Source of the DNA: Nonomuraea roseoviolacea subsp. carminata
Lineage (GTDB): Bacteria > Actinomycetota > Actinomycetes > Streptosporangiales > Streptosporangiaceae
DNA: 64,000 nt
Assembly: GCF_024172185.1 (NCBI RefSeq)
Contig: NZ_JAMZEC010000001.1
Span: 5,600,001-5,664,000 of the forward strand
Direction: 5' to 3'
Part shown: positions 33,110-41,507 of the stretch, piece after piece
How positions within the stretch are numbered: the first letter of the stretch is position 1
How the letters are laid out: each line of letters starts with the position of its first letter
The notes under the pieces: generated by a model
The model's input: only the letters and a program-made list of their open reading frames with translations
What the model was told of the DNA's origin: nothing
The model's database searches: none
Translations under genes and position numbers: made by a program

Positions 33110-34867
33110 TCACTCCTTGGAGCTGGGCGAATCAGGTCCTAGTTCGGGCATGAGAAGCTGCGGAGTCGTGTTCAGCGGGGCTGGAGCGGTGAGCATGTCG
33201 TATTGACCGTTGATGAGCCGGCCCATGTTGCGGAGCGACGGCGAGTGCGGTGTCCAGTAGCAGCTGTGGGCCTCGGTAAAGGGCTCTCGGCCCACCGGAA
33301 AGTGCCTAGCCCCGAACGAGTCGTCCCCCGGATCTCTCCCGAACCGTCCCAGAGCCGCCACCGGGTCGTTCCCCGCCTCGCCCACCCACACGTGCGCCGG
33401 ATCCATGCCAAGTCCCGAAGCGTGTTCCACCCCCACCCCCGGGCTGCCGATGAGGATGAGGTCGTCCGCGAGTCTGCCGCGGCGGAGGACGGCGGCGTGG
33501 CCGGTGGTCAGTGAGCCGTAACTGTGCCCGATCATCACGCTGCGCGCCCTGGCCGAAGGGGCGTGTGCGGCGTGCAGGCCGTCGGCGAACGCCGCGAGCG
33601 CCCTTCCGCCCTTCCTCGCCGCGTCGTCGGCGGCGACGGACTTCGTGACGTCGAAGAGGCCCGGGTCGAGCTGCGGAGCGTCGTAGCCGAGCCAGGTGAT
33701 CGACGCGATCGAACGGTCTCCACTGGTGGCGCGCGCCTGCCTCCACAGCGCCCGCGACCGTTCCAGATCCCCCTGTGCCGCGTCCAGCCCCGACGTGAGC
33801 CCCGACACAGACGTGACCGTGATGTCCGCCGTATCCGGATCCCCCCACGAGACCACGAGCCGTCCCTGGCCCGTGACGTCGAACGCCAGCAGCAGCGGCT
33901 CCGGATGTCCCGCCACCGGCCGCAGCCCCGCCTCGATGAGGTCGAGGCGCCGGAGCCGGGCCGCGATGCGTTCCCAGCCGCCCAGCAGGCCGGGGTCCGC
34001 CAGCCGGCCGAGGTCGGCCGTGGCCGTCCCCAGCTCCCGCTCCAGGCGCGCCCGCTGCTCCGCCAGCCACTGCCGGTTCGCCCGGTCGCGAGTGGTCGCC
34101 GGCAGGCCGTTCAGCAGCCCGAAGCGCGGCAGCGTCGTCAGCCGTTCCCGTGTGCCCGCCGAGAGCGTGGTCCACCACGCGGCGATCCGCGCCGCCAGGC
34201 CCGGGTCGGCGCCGCCGTCCTGGAGGGTCAGCAGGCGCGTCACCGCCTCCTCGTCCCCGGCGCCGGCGCGGGCCAGCAGGCGCTCCGCCCCGGCCGGGTC
34301 CGCGGCGTGGGCGCCGAACAGGCCGTACGCGGCGAGCCCCGCGGGCAGTGAGAGTCCTGGTACGGTCTCGCGGATGCGGTGCAGGCGCCGGCGCAGGTCG
34401 TCGCTCTGGGCGGCGGTCCAGGTGGCGATGCGGCCGAGCGCGTGGCCCGGCTCGGCGGACAGGCCGAGGCCCGACAGCTCGGCGGCCAGGCGCGCTCCCG
34501 CGACGGGCAGCGTGTGCGCGACCCGGCTCAGGGACGCCACCAGGGCGGTCATGGCGTCGACGTCGATGCCCTGGAAGCGTCCCGCGGTGGGTGCGAGGGT
34601 CGTCACCGATGTCGTCAGCGCCGGCACTGCCGGGGCGGGGCCGCCGTGTCGTACGACGAGGAGGGCCAGGGCGTGCAGCGCGCCGGTGAGCGAGGACTGC
34701 AGGGCGGAGCGGTGGCGCGAGAGGGCGTCGGCGAAGGCGGGGGCGCCGCCGCCGACCCAGGCGTGGGCATGCGTGAGCCGCGTCGCCGGGTCGAGGTCGG
34801 CGTGGTGGCCGGCGGCCAGCGCCGCGGCCCGTTCGTACGCCGCGAGCGCCGCCCTGTGATCCGCCAT
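33110..34867 (-). CDS. DUF1023-family alpha/beta hydrolase
   Basis: 585 residues. The first 230 residues are helical WXG100/LXG-like, with no signal peptide; the C-terminal region is a DUF1023 alpha/beta-hydrolase with SITWLGYDAPQ, the nucleophile elbow VMIGHSYGSLTTGHA (Ser in GHSYGS), the acidic residue after GSPGVGV, and a catalytic-type His at AHSCYWTPHS. DUF1023 members occur in actinobacteria and are often secreted or cell-wall associated, of unknown substrate. The helical N-terminus could be an export/partner module (inference). Its stop overlaps the lipoprotein gene region, giving an operon. Confidence 0.85.
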   Translation of the reverse strand: MADHRAALAAYERAAALAAGHHADLDPATRLTHAHAWVGGGAPAFADALSRHRSALQSSLTGALHALALLVVRHGGPAPAVPALTTSVTTLAPTAGRFQGIDVDAMTALVASLSRVAHTLPVAGARLAAELSGLGLSAEPGHALGRIATWTAAQSDDLRRRLHRIRETVPGLSLPAGLAAYGLFGAHAADPAGAERLLARAGAGDEEAVTRLLTLQDGGADPGLAARIAAWWTTLSAGTRERLTTLPRFGLLNGLPATTRDRANRQWLAEQRARLERELGTATADLGRLADPGLLGGWERIAARLRRLDLIEAGLRPVAGHPEPLLLAFDVTGQGRLVVSWGDPDTADITVTSVSGLTSGLDAAQGDLERSRALWRQARATSGDRSIASITWLGYDAPQLDPGLFDVTKSVAADDAARKGGRALAAFADGLHAAHAPSARARSVMIGHSYGSLTTGHAAVLRRGRLADDLILIGSPGVGVEHASGLGMDPAHVWVGEAGNDPVAALGRFGRDPGDDSFGARHFPVGREPFTEAHSCYWTPHSPSLRNMGRLINGQYDMLTAPAPLNTTPQLLMPELGPDSPSSKE

Positions 34868-34985
34868 GACGCGGCCCAGAGTGCCAGGTCAGCCCGGTGA
34901 TTCTCAGGTGATCGGCGACTCACCCGGGTAAGTGCTTTCTCGGCTGGTTCGGCCGGGAGCGTGGCGAAGTGGTACGGATGGGGAC

Positions 34986-35366
34986 ATGGCGTGTCGGATA
35001 ACTGAGTTGGTGCTGGACTGTCGCGATCCGGAGAGGCTGGCGGCGTTCTGGTGTGAGGTCCTGGGCTATGTCGTGCTGGAGCGGCCCGACGACGGGTCCG
35101 TGGAGATCGGGCCCGAGGAGGATGGCGCGGGCGGGTTCCGGCCGATCCTCGTGCTCAGCCCGTCCGAGGAGCCGAAGGGCGGCAAGCTGCGGCTGCACAT
35201 CGACCTGAACGCGACCGACCGCGACCAGGACGCCGAGCTGGAGAGGCTGCTCGCGGCGGGCGCCCGGCCGGCGGACGTGGGGCAGACGGGTGAGGAGAGC
35301 TGGCACGTGCTGACCGACCCGGAGGGCAACGAGTTCTGCCTGCTGCGGAGGAGGGTGGACGCATGA
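34986..35366 (+). CDS. VOC family protein
   Basis: 126 residues: CRITELVLDCRDPERLAAFWCEVLGY, an LRLHIDLNATDRDQDAE strand/helix and the closing VLTDPEGNEFCLLRRR. A single VOC domain of the glyoxalase-like DUF4267/Glyoxalase_6 type; metal-binding His and Glu are plausible but the activity is unassigned. The shorter start MACRI (34986) was chosen as the fold begins there. Confidence 0.9.
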   Translation: MACRITELVLDCRDPERLAAFWCEVLGYVVLERPDDGSVEIGPEEDGAGGFRPILVLSPSEEPKGGKLRLHIDLNATDRDQDAELERLLAAGARPADVGQTGEESWHVLTDPEGNEFCLLRRRVDA

Positions 35367-35377
35367 GCGTCCTCGGT

Positions 35378-35815
35378 TCAGTCGCGGCCGCTCGGCGAGC
35401 CTTCCCCGTCTGCCGGGCGGGGGTCTCCGAGCAGGCGCAGGAGCAGGCGGGGCTCGCCCGGCCAGGCCTCCAGCAGCACCTCCCGGGGGACCTGCCGCGC
35501 CGCGTACCGCAGCGCCAGGGCGACCACCACGATGTCGTCGAGCGGGCCGATGACCGGGAGGAACTCGGGGATCAGGTCGACCGGGCTGGCCACCCACACG
35601 CCCGCGATCATGACGGCGACCTTGGCGCGGCGCGGCACGGCCGGGTGGCGGCGGAGCCTGCGGACGGCGGTCAGGCAGTCGGGGATGAACGCGGCCAGAT
35701 CCCGCAACAGGCCGGGCGGCAGCCTGCGCGCCAGGAGCACGAGCACGCCCCAGCTGGCCGCCACGCACACCACCGTGACGGCGAGCCCGATCAGCCAGCC
35801 CCGCACGCCGTCCAC
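35378..35815 (-). CDS. YkvA/DUF1232 membrane protein
   Basis: 145 residues. An N-terminal membrane helix (about 7-29), then the DUF1232 core AVMIAGVWVASPVDLIPEFLPVIGPLDDIVVVALALRYA, which carries the S-P-[IV]-D-L-I-P-x-x-[LF] motif of YkvA proteins. Function unknown. It is convergent with the VOC gene (11 nt apart) and divergent from the aldo/keto reductase. Confidence 0.9.
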   Translation of the reverse strand: MDGVRGWLIGLAVTVVCVAASWGVLVLLARRLPPGLLRDLAAFIPDCLTAVRRLRRHPAVPRRAKVAVMIAGVWVASPVDLIPEFLPVIGPLDDIVVVALALRYAARQVPREVLLEAWPGEPRLLLRLLGDPRPADGEGSPSGRD

Positions 35816-35940
35816 GCCCTCACTTCCGTTCCCGCCCGTTTCGTCCGTTCCGGCCCTTTCCGGTACGGCCCCACTTTACGGTCGCCGATCCCGGTAAGGG
35901 CGCCTTCCTCTTTCGACAGGGACGAGAGGAGGATGTGGGC

Positions 35941-36801
35941 ATGAACACGCGACCACTCGGACAGACGACCGTCAGCTCCATCGGTCTCGGCGCGATGCCC
36001 ATGTCGGTGGCGGAGCACATGCCCGACGAGGCCCAGTCGATCCGGACGATCCACGCCGCCCTGGACGCCGGCGTGACCTTGATCGACACGGCTGACGCCT
36101 ACGCCCCCGCCCACGACCAGGTCGGTCACAACGAGCGGCTGGTCGCCAAGGCGCTGGCGAGCTGGGGCGGCGACCGGGACGCGGTGCTGGTGGCGACCAA
36201 GGGCGGCCACACGCGTGTCCCCGACGGCGGCTGGGCCCTCGACGGCCGCCCGTCGTACCTGGTCGAGGCGTGCGAGCGGTCCCTCAGGGCCCTCGGGGTC
36301 GAGGCGATCGGGCTCTACCAGCACCACCGGCCCGACCCGTCCGTGCCGTACGAGGAGACGATCGGCGCGCTGCGCGACCTGCTCGACGCCGGCAAGATCC
36401 GGATGGCCGGGATCTCCAACGCCGACCCCGGGCAGATCCGGACGGCCTACGACATCCTGGGCGGCCGGCTGGCGAGCGTGCAGAACCAGTACTCGCCCGC
36501 CTTCCGCTCCTCCGAGCCGGAGGTGGACGTGTGCGAGGACCTGGGGGTGGCGTTCCTGCCGTGGTCGCCGCTGGGCGGGATCAGCTCGGCGGGGCGGCTC
36601 GGCGGGGAGTACGAGGCGTTCGCCAAGGTGGCCGAGGGGCGCGGGGTGTCGCCGCAGCGGGTCTGCCTGGCCTGGGAGCTGTCCCGCAGCCCGGTCGTGA
36701 TCCCCATCCCGGGGGCGAGCCGGCCGGAGAGCGTCCTCGACTCGGTGGCGGCGGCCGATCTCGTGCTGACCGCCGAGGAGCTCGCGCTGCTCGACGGCTA
36801 G
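35941..36801 (+). CDS. Aldo/keto reductase
   Basis: 286 residues with a (beta/alpha)8 AKR barrel: LGLGAMPMS start, DAGVTLIDTADAY (catalytic Asp/Tyr region), VATKGGH (catalytic Lys), QHHRPDP, GISNADPGQIR and IPIPGASRPESVLDS, the NADPH phosphate-binding loop. The likely substrate is an aldehyde or ketone, unspecified. ATG 35941 has AGGAGG nine nt upstream; an in-frame GTG at 35935 is too close. The 3' flank has a repeated block with a hairpin. Confidence 0.92.
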   Translation: MNTRPLGQTTVSSIGLGAMPMSVAEHMPDEAQSIRTIHAALDAGVTLIDTADAYAPAHDQVGHNERLVAKALASWGGDRDAVLVATKGGHTRVPDGGWALDGRPSYLVEACERSLRALGVEAIGLYQHHRPDPSVPYEETIGALRDLLDAGKIRMAGISNADPGQIRTAYDILGGRLASVQNQYSPAFRSSEPEVDVCEDLGVAFLPWSPLGGISSAGRLGGEYEAFAKVAEGRGVSPQRVCLAWELSRSPVVIPIPGASRPESVLDSVAAADLVLTAEELALLDG

Positions 36802-36847
36802 ATCTCCGCCCTGCCGATGTTCCAGGGCGGGTAGATCTCCGCCCTGC
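36799..36847 (+). repeat. Stop-codon-spanning repeat with hairpin
   Basis: TAGATCTCCGCCCTGC (36799-36814, starting at the AKR stop) recurs at 36832-36847, 33 nt later. Between them CCGCCCTG (36806-36813) pairs with CAGGGCGG (36823-36830), giving a terminator-like hairpin. Confidence 0.75.
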
Positions 36848-36954
36848 TCGCGTTCCTCGCGGCTGACACGCCCGGTGCCGGCGCGGTCGGCCGGTTTCGC
36901 ACGGCGGGTACGGGCGTGCGAAGCTTTGAACGTCCCTAACACCAGGAGGTCCTC

Positions 36955-37155
36955 ATGACGGAAACACCGGAGCCGGAAGTCAGCGAAACTCCCGAGGACG
37001 AGATGAAGCGCAAGTTCCGGGAGGCCCTGGAGCGCAAGCGCGTCCAGCAGGGTGGCTCGGGCGCTGGTGGCAAGGGCGGCGACGCTTCGAAGATCCACGG
37101 CGCTCACGGGCCGGCCGCCAGCAAGCGTTCCTTCCGCCGCAAGAGCGGGGGCTGA
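36955..37155 (+). CDS. DUF5302 family protein
   Basis: 66 residues, highly charged: acidic N-terminus (EPEVSETPEDEMKRKFREALERKR) and basic end SKRSFRRKSGG, with the KIHGAHGPA phrase typical of DUF5302, an actinobacterial family of unknown function, probably nucleic-acid- or ribosome-associated (inference from charge only). AGGAGG lies upstream. A strong terminator follows. Confidence 0.88.
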   Translation: MTETPEPEVSETPEDEMKRKFREALERKRVQQGGSGAGGKGGDASKIHGAHGPAASKRSFRRKSGG

Positions 37156-37203
37156 ACGCGCAGCGGCCAGGCGTCGTGAGCACGCGCTGAAACCTGGTTT
37201 TCT

Positions 37204-37240
37204 GGAGGGGTACGGCATGGCCGTACCCCTCCTTTTCTTT
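37204..37240 (+). terminator. Intrinsic terminator after DUF5302 gene
   Basis: GGAGGGGTACGGC (37204-37216) pairs with GCCGTACCCCTCC (37220-37232), a 13-bp stem around ATG, followed by TTTTCTTT. It is a textbook factor-independent terminator. Confidence 0.92.
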
Positions 37241-37337
37241 GCCTGAAAGGTAGATCTTCACCCGTTTTATGGGGTTTCCTTTGCTATTGTCCGGTTCGCT
37301 GGCTAGAGTCGAACGCATCGACCGGACAGTGACCTAG

Positions 37338-37495
37338 CCCTTCGCCAGGAAGCGGCGGCTGGCCGGCGCCGAATCCCGCGCCAGCGGGAACCGGGGACCC
37401 AAACATCTGGGGTGAATCCGGCCCAACTCGGGCCGGTAGGGCATCTCCACGTCCGAACCCGTCAGCTAACCCGGTAGGCGAGATGGAGAGGACAC
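37338..37495 (+). promoter_or_regulatory. ydaO-type c-di-AMP riboswitch
   Basis: The conserved blocks of the ydaO/yuaA aptamer appear in order: GGGGACCC (37393 region), GGGGTGAATC (about 37409), GGTAGGGC (about 37435), then ACCCGTCAGCTAACCCGGTAGGCG in the 37457-37480 region, with flanking pairing CATCTC (37442)/GAGATG (37480). In actinobacteria this riboswitch precedes genes for secreted cell-wall proteins such as Rpf and hydrolases, and c-di-AMP usually turns them off. Exact ends of the aptamer are approximate. Confidence 0.92.
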
Positions 37496-37682
37496 GACTT
37501 CGATGCGCTACCGCGTACCCCCGGACGGGGCAGTGACACCGGCCGCCTGCTGAGCGGCACCCCCTTCCCCTGATCTACCTTTTCGCGCTCCCGCGTAGCG
37601 CCCGTTAGGCGATCTGCCCGGCTACGCCCCCATCTGAGCGAGCGCGCCCTCCTGTACCCCACGTAAAGGATTCTTCCGACAC
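37496..37682 (+). other. Riboswitch expression platform with a small ORF
   Basis: The 187-nt leader between the aptamer and the wall-protein gene holds the hairpin GCCGC (37542-37546)/GCGGC (37554-37558), followed by a C/T-rich run (CCCCCTTCCCCTGATCTACCTTTT), which may be the c-di-AMP-controlled terminator. A 16-codon ATG ORF (37503-37553) ends inside the hairpin loop region. No other gene is seen here. Confidence 0.45.
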
Positions 37683-38513
37683 ATGTCCGCACGACTTGGC
37701 ATGCGTTCTTTCTCCCTCCTGACGGCGGCCGTACTCGGCGCACTCACCCTCGGCGCCGGCACCGCGGCCCACGCCGACGCCGACACCGACCAGAAGGTTC
37801 TCCTCAAGGGCTCCACCACGGCCTCCTACTTCTGGGACGACTCGTCCGGCCGCGCCGGCGACACCGGCCTGCCGGCCAGCGGCAAGCCCATGCAGAAGGG
37901 CCTGGTCGCCAGCCCGAGCTGGCCCCTCATGACCGAGGGCTACGTCGTCTACAAGGGCAAGAAGGCCCCGTTCTTCGTCGGCGACCGCGGTCCGGGCGTG
38001 CCCTCCAGCAGCGGCGTCATGCTCGACCTCGACGCCAAGACCTTCGCCCAGCTCACCGGCGGCCGCTTCAACTCCGAGACGCTCGGGGTGGACGGCGTCG
38101 GCGGCCAGGGCCACATCAAGGTGAGCTACGTCATCACCAAGTGGGGCAGCGGCCCGGGCAAGAAGAACGTCCCGGTCTCCTTCGCCTCCGGCGCCTGGCG
38201 CCGCGTGGACCGCAACCCGGCCAAGCCCCCGCTGCTCGCCGAGGACAAGGCCACCGCTCCCAAGGAGGCCGGCGCCGGCTCCACCGGTGAGGTGACCTCC
38301 GTCTCCGAGCGCGACAAGGGCAACGACGACGCCGGCGTGGTGACCGCCTCCGAGCGCACCTCCGGCCGTTCCACCGCCGAGGCCGGCGACGCCGCCTCCG
38401 GCGACCAGGGCCTCAGCGCCTCGGCCGCCCTCGCCCTGACGGGCGTGGCCGCGGTCGGCGGCGGCGCGTACCTCGGCCGCGACCGCCTGCGCAAGCTGCT
38501 CGTCAAGAGCTGA
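37683..38513 (+). CDS. Secreted RlpA-like wall protein with possible LAxTG signal
   Basis: 276 residues. A Sec-type signal peptide is followed by cleavage near AHA-DAD (about residue 31). The body has a double-psi beta-barrel-like pattern: TTASYFWDDSSGRAGDTGLPASGKPMQKGLVASPSWP, FFVGDRGPG, GVMLDLDAKTFAQLTGG and GHIKVSYVITKWG, resembling RlpA/3D-type domains of cell-wall lytic enzymes; catalytic Asp residues (GDRGPG, DLD) are present. The C-terminus LALTG (250-254), hydrophobic stretch and RDRLRKLLVKS fit a class-E sortase signal, though Leu at the third position is unusual. It follows the c-di-AMP riboswitch, so export to the wall and c-di-AMP control fit. GGAAG-like site is weak; start supported by the signal peptide. 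Confidence 0.82.
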   Translation: MSARLGMRSFSLLTAAVLGALTLGAGTAAHADADTDQKVLLKGSTTASYFWDDSSGRAGDTGLPASGKPMQKGLVASPSWPLMTEGYVVYKGKKAPFFVGDRGPGVPSSSGVMLDLDAKTFAQLTGGRFNSETLGVDGVGGQGHIKVSYVITKWGSGPGKKNVPVSFASGAWRRVDRNPAKPPLLAEDKATAPKEAGAGSTGEVTSVSERDKGNDDAGVVTASERTSGRSTAEAGDAASGDQGLSASAALALTGVAAVGGGAYLGRDRLRKLLVKS

Positions 38514-38650
38514 CCCCCGCCGGGCCGCCCGCCGTCCCTCCCCAGGACGGCGCGCCGGCCGGCACCCGACCACACGGCCGGGTCCGGACGCCACCCCGTC
38601 CGGTCCGGCCCTCCCTCAGGGGCCTGCCTGCCTCTCCATCCGGGCCCCTG

Positions 38651-38701
38651 GTCGCCCCGCTCCGGACCGCCGCCGCCCCGGCGGTCCCGGAGCGGGGCGA
38701 C
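38651..38701 (+). terminator. Large hairpin terminator downstream of wall protein
   Basis: GTCGCCCCGCTCCGG (38651-38665) pairs perfectly with CCGGAGCGGGGCGAC (38687-38701), with an inner stem ACCGCCG (38666-38672)/CGGCGGT (38679-38685). Confidence 0.8.
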
Positions 38702-38799
38702 GCATTTCCGGTATTCTTCGGCCTCTTCGCCGCACATCCCGCTCTTCATTCCATGTCCGGCTCTTTACGCACAGTGATCCGAATGTCATTCTGTTCAAC

Positions 38800-39651
38800 G
38801 TGATCGCGCGTGCGAAGGCCAACGGCATCGAGCTCGCCTACGAGAGCTTCGGCACCCCCGGCGCCCGTCCGCTCCTGCTCGTCATGGGGCTGGGCACCCA
38901 GCTCATCCACTGGGACGACGACTTCTGCCGCCTCCTCGCCGACCAGGGGCACCACGTCGTCCGCTTCGACAACCGCGACGCGGGCCTGTCCACGCACCTG
39001 CACGAGTACGGCAGGCCCGGGCTCGGCGGCGCCGCGCCGTACCTGCTGGACGACATGGCCGACGACACGGCGGGGCTGATGGACGCGCTCGGGTGGCCCG
39101 CCGCCCACGTGGTGGGCGCCTCGATGGGCGGCATGATCGCCCAGGTGCTGGCCATCCGGCATCCCGGACGGGTGCTCAGCCTCACCTCCATCATGTCCAC
39201 GCCCGGCCCGCGGGCCGCCCCTCCCACGCCCGCGGCGAGCGCGGTGCTGCTGGCCCCGCCGCCCGCCGGGCGCGAGGAGGCCATCGAGCGGTCCCAGGCC
39301 GCCTGGGACCTGATCGGCTCACCCGGCTACGAGCCGGACCGGGCGCGCATCGCGGACGTGACGGGCCGCGCCTTCGACCGCTGCTTCGACCCGGCGGGCA
39401 CCGCGCGCCAGCTCGCCGCCGTCATGGCCTCGGGCGACCGCACGGAGGGACTGCGCGGGCTCGGCGTGCCGGCGCTCGTGGTCCACGGCGAGGACGACCA
39501 GCTCGTCCCCCTCGCGGGCGGCCTGGCCACCGCCGAGGCCATCCCCGGGGCGAGGCTGCTGACCTTCCCCGGCATGGGCCACGACCTGCCGCGCCCGATC
39601 TGGCCGGAGCTCGTCGCCGCCATCACCCGGCTGACCGCCGGACAGCCGTAG
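38800..39651 (+). CDS. Alpha/beta hydrolase
   Basis: 283 residues with an alpha/beta hydrolase fold: oxyanion-hole region LLLVMGLGTQLIHWDD, strand VVRFDNRDAGLS, nucleophile elbow VVGASMGGMIAQ (Ser), acid in VHGEDDQLVPL and His in GMGHDLPRP. This pattern (DNRDxGxS, FASMGG) is the family of esterase/lipase-like actinobacterial enzymes. The GTG start at 38800 has no clear ribosome binding site, so the message may be leaderless. Confidence 0.9.
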   Translation: MIARAKANGIELAYESFGTPGARPLLLVMGLGTQLIHWDDDFCRLLADQGHHVVRFDNRDAGLSTHLHEYGRPGLGGAAPYLLDDMADDTAGLMDALGWPAAHVVGASMGGMIAQVLAIRHPGRVLSLTSIMSTPGPRAAPPTPAASAVLLAPPPAGREEAIERSQAAWDLIGSPGYEPDRARIADVTGRAFDRCFDPAGTARQLAAVMASGDRTEGLRGLGVPALVVHGEDDQLVPLAGGLATAEAIPGARLLTFPGMGHDLPRPIWPELVAAITRLTAGQP

Positions 39652-39672
39652 CCGCCGTCCCCCGGCCGCCGG

Positions 39673-40044
39673 CTACACCTCCAGCTTCTCCTCGATGGAG
39701 CGCAACTGGTGCCTGGCCATCGCCAGGTTGGCCCGGTTGCGGTCCAGGGCGAGGTAGAGGAACAGTCCCTTGCCGCCGCGCCCGCTGACGGGCCGGATGA
39801 TGTGGTACTGCGAGCCGAGCGTGATGAGGATGTCCTCGATCGCGTCCTTGAGGCCGAGCGAGTCCATCGTGCGCAGCTTGGCCTTGACCACCTCGGTGTT
39901 GCCGGCGCCAGCGACCTGGAGGTCCAGGTCCTTGGAGCCGCCGAGCGCGCCCAGCGTCATGCCGCTGCCGTGGTCGACGACCGCCGCCCCGATGGAGCCG
40001 TCGATCGTCATCATCTCCTTGAGCGAGACGTCCATGCTGGCCAT
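39673..40044 (-). CDS. Roadblock/LC7 domain protein
   Basis: 123 residues, a single roadblock/LC7 (MglB-like) fold: MTIDGSIGAAVVDHGSGMTLGALGG, MDSLGLKDAIEDILITLGSQYHIIRPV and LFLYLALDRNRANLAMARHQLRSIEEKL. In bacteria such proteins act as GTPase-activating or multimerising partners of small Ras-like GTPases (MglA); no GTPase gene lies in the window. It is the last of a four-gene operon. Confidence 0.88.
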   Translation of the reverse strand: MASMDVSLKEMMTIDGSIGAAVVDHGSGMTLGALGGSKDLDLQVAGAGNTEVVKAKLRTMDSLGLKDAIEDILITLGSQYHIIRPVSGRGGKGLFLYLALDRNRANLAMARHQLRSIEEKLEV

Positions 40045-40083
40045 GTCACTTCTCCGTTCTGTGGTGATCTGCCTGGGGTTGGG

Positions 40084-40515
40084 TCATCGCATCCGTGCTG
40101 CGATGGCGGCCACGGCGGCCGCCGTCTTGCGGCCCTCCAGCCGGAGCAGCCCGAGGTTCGTGCCGGGCTGGGCCAGGACTGTGAGGACGATGGTGGGGCC
40201 CGCGGCGTAGAACGCGGCGAACCCGGCCGTGCCCGAGATGAGCGTCTCCTCCAGATCGCCCCTGCCGGACATGGCGAGCATGCGCCTGCTCATCGCGAGC
40301 AGGGCGGCGGTCAGCGCGGCCGTCCGCTCGCCGTTGTCGGCCGCGGGGTCGCAGGCGACGGCCAGCCCGTCGACCGTGCAGGCGACGCTGCCGCTGATGT
40401 CCGGGGTGCGCTCCCGCAGGAGCACCATCTCCTTGAGCACCTCGTCGTGCAGCTCCACCGGCGGCCTCCTTCTGAGCGAGGGCAGTCTCACGACGGTGAG
40501 TGGGGGGAACCTCAT
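40084..40515 (-). CDS. Roadblock/LC7 domain protein
   Basis: 143 residues. The first 30 residues are a Pro/Arg-rich leader (LPSLRRRPPVEL), then an LC7-type domain with LKEMVLLRERTPDISGSVACTVDGLAVACDP and VLTVLAQPGTNLGLLRLEGRKTAAAVAAIAARMR. ATG 40515 overlaps the stop of the DUF4388 gene (ATGA), and the DUF4388 and roadblock products are probably co-translated and may interact. Confidence 0.85.
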   Translation of the reverse strand: MRFPPLTVVRLPSLRRRPPVELHDEVLKEMVLLRERTPDISGSVACTVDGLAVACDPAADNGERTAALTAALLAMSRRMLAMSGRGDLEETLISGTAGFAAFYAAGPTIVLTVLAQPGTNLGLLRLEGRKTAAAVAAIAARMR

Positions 40516-41504
40516 GCCAGCTCCTCCAGGGCCTTCTTCAGCCGCATGAGCAGAGCCAGGTCCCTCGGGTCCGCGGTCACGGCCGGGCCGAAGGACCGCG
40601 CCGGGCCCTCCGTGTCCGCGACGCCCGCCGCTCCGGCCGCGCCCGCCATGTCGTCGGCGTCCGTCGTGTCATGGAGGAGGGGCGGCGCATCCGCCGGATC
40701 CGGGGTCTGGGGGGAGTGGCGGGCCCGCCGCCCGCCGCCGCGGGCGCGCTTGGGCAGCGCGGTTCCCCGCCCGCCGCCGGCCTCGGACGTGGCGCTCTCG
40801 GGCCGGGCGGTCTCGGGAACGGGGGGATCGGTGGAGCGGGCCGGGTCCGTCGGCGGGTCGGGGGCGGTGGGGGTGAGCAGTCCGGACGCGGCCAGCCGCC
40901 GTACCGCCAGCAGCACCGAGTACCCCGACCGCCCGAGCAGCCGGGCCAGGTCGAGCGGTGTCGCCTCCTCGTCGGCGCGGGTGATGATCTCCCACTGGAC
41001 GGCGGTGAGCGTCACCCCCTGGCCGGGCAGCCGGGACGCCGGCCGTACCGGGGCGGTGTCCACGTCGGCGGACGGCCAGATCCGGGCGAGCTGCGCCCGG
41101 CGGCGCGCGCACTCCCGCACGAGCCCCGACACCTCGAAGTACCACCGGCCGCCCAGCCAGTGCCGCTCGCCGGGCCGGAACTTCGGCCGCGTCCCCGTGG
41201 CGGGCAGCAGGAAGAACGCGGCGTCCAGCACGGCCCCCAGCACGCAGAACTGCAGCTCCCCGAGCGTCACCGCGCCCTCGGCGAGCAGCCGCTCGCAGCC
41301 GCCGTCCGCCTGGACGCGGCGCAGCGCCGCCTCGGGCATGCGGCCGCGCGCGGTCAGCAGTCGCTCGACGCCGGGCGTCTGGGCGCACTCCATGTACGTG
41401 ATCCGCCCCTCGTCGAGGAAGACGGTGCCGGCTCGGCCGACGCGCAGGGCGCCGGTGGGGCGGTCCTTGGCGAGACTCGCCAGCAGCGTGTCGAGGGTGG
41501 CCAT
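40512..41504 (-). CDS. DUF4388 (PATAN-like) protein
   Basis: 330 residues. The N-terminal 180 residues carry a DUF4388 pattern: LLASLAKDRPTGALRVGRAGTVFLDEGRITYMECAQTPG and LQFCVLGAVLDAAFFLLPATGTRPKFRPGERHWLG, a domain often found with roadblock and response-regulator proteins. Residues about 160-210 resemble a helix-turn-helix (LTAVQWEIITRADEEATPLDLARLLGRSGYSVLLAVRRLAASGLL). The rest is disordered and ends with a helix MRLKKALEEL. The function is unknown; it may link roadblock sensors to gene control. Confidence 0.82.
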   Translation of the reverse strand: MATLDTLLASLAKDRPTGALRVGRAGTVFLDEGRITYMECAQTPGVERLLTARGRMPEAALRRVQADGGCERLLAEGAVTLGELQFCVLGAVLDAAFFLLPATGTRPKFRPGERHWLGGRWYFEVSGLVRECARRRAQLARIWPSADVDTAPVRPASRLPGQGVTLTAVQWEIITRADEEATPLDLARLLGRSGYSVLLAVRRLAASGLLTPTAPDPPTDPARSTDPPVPETARPESATSEAGGGRGTALPKRARGGGRRARHSPQTPDPADAPPLLHDTTDADDMAGAAGAAGVADTEGPARSFGPAVTADPRDLALLMRLKKALEELA

Positions 41505-41507
41505 CGG

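Noticed and set aside
32596..33200. Prophage or integrative element attached to tRNA-Lys
   Set aside because: No integrase, no phage gene and no second copy of the tRNA 3' end were found in the window.
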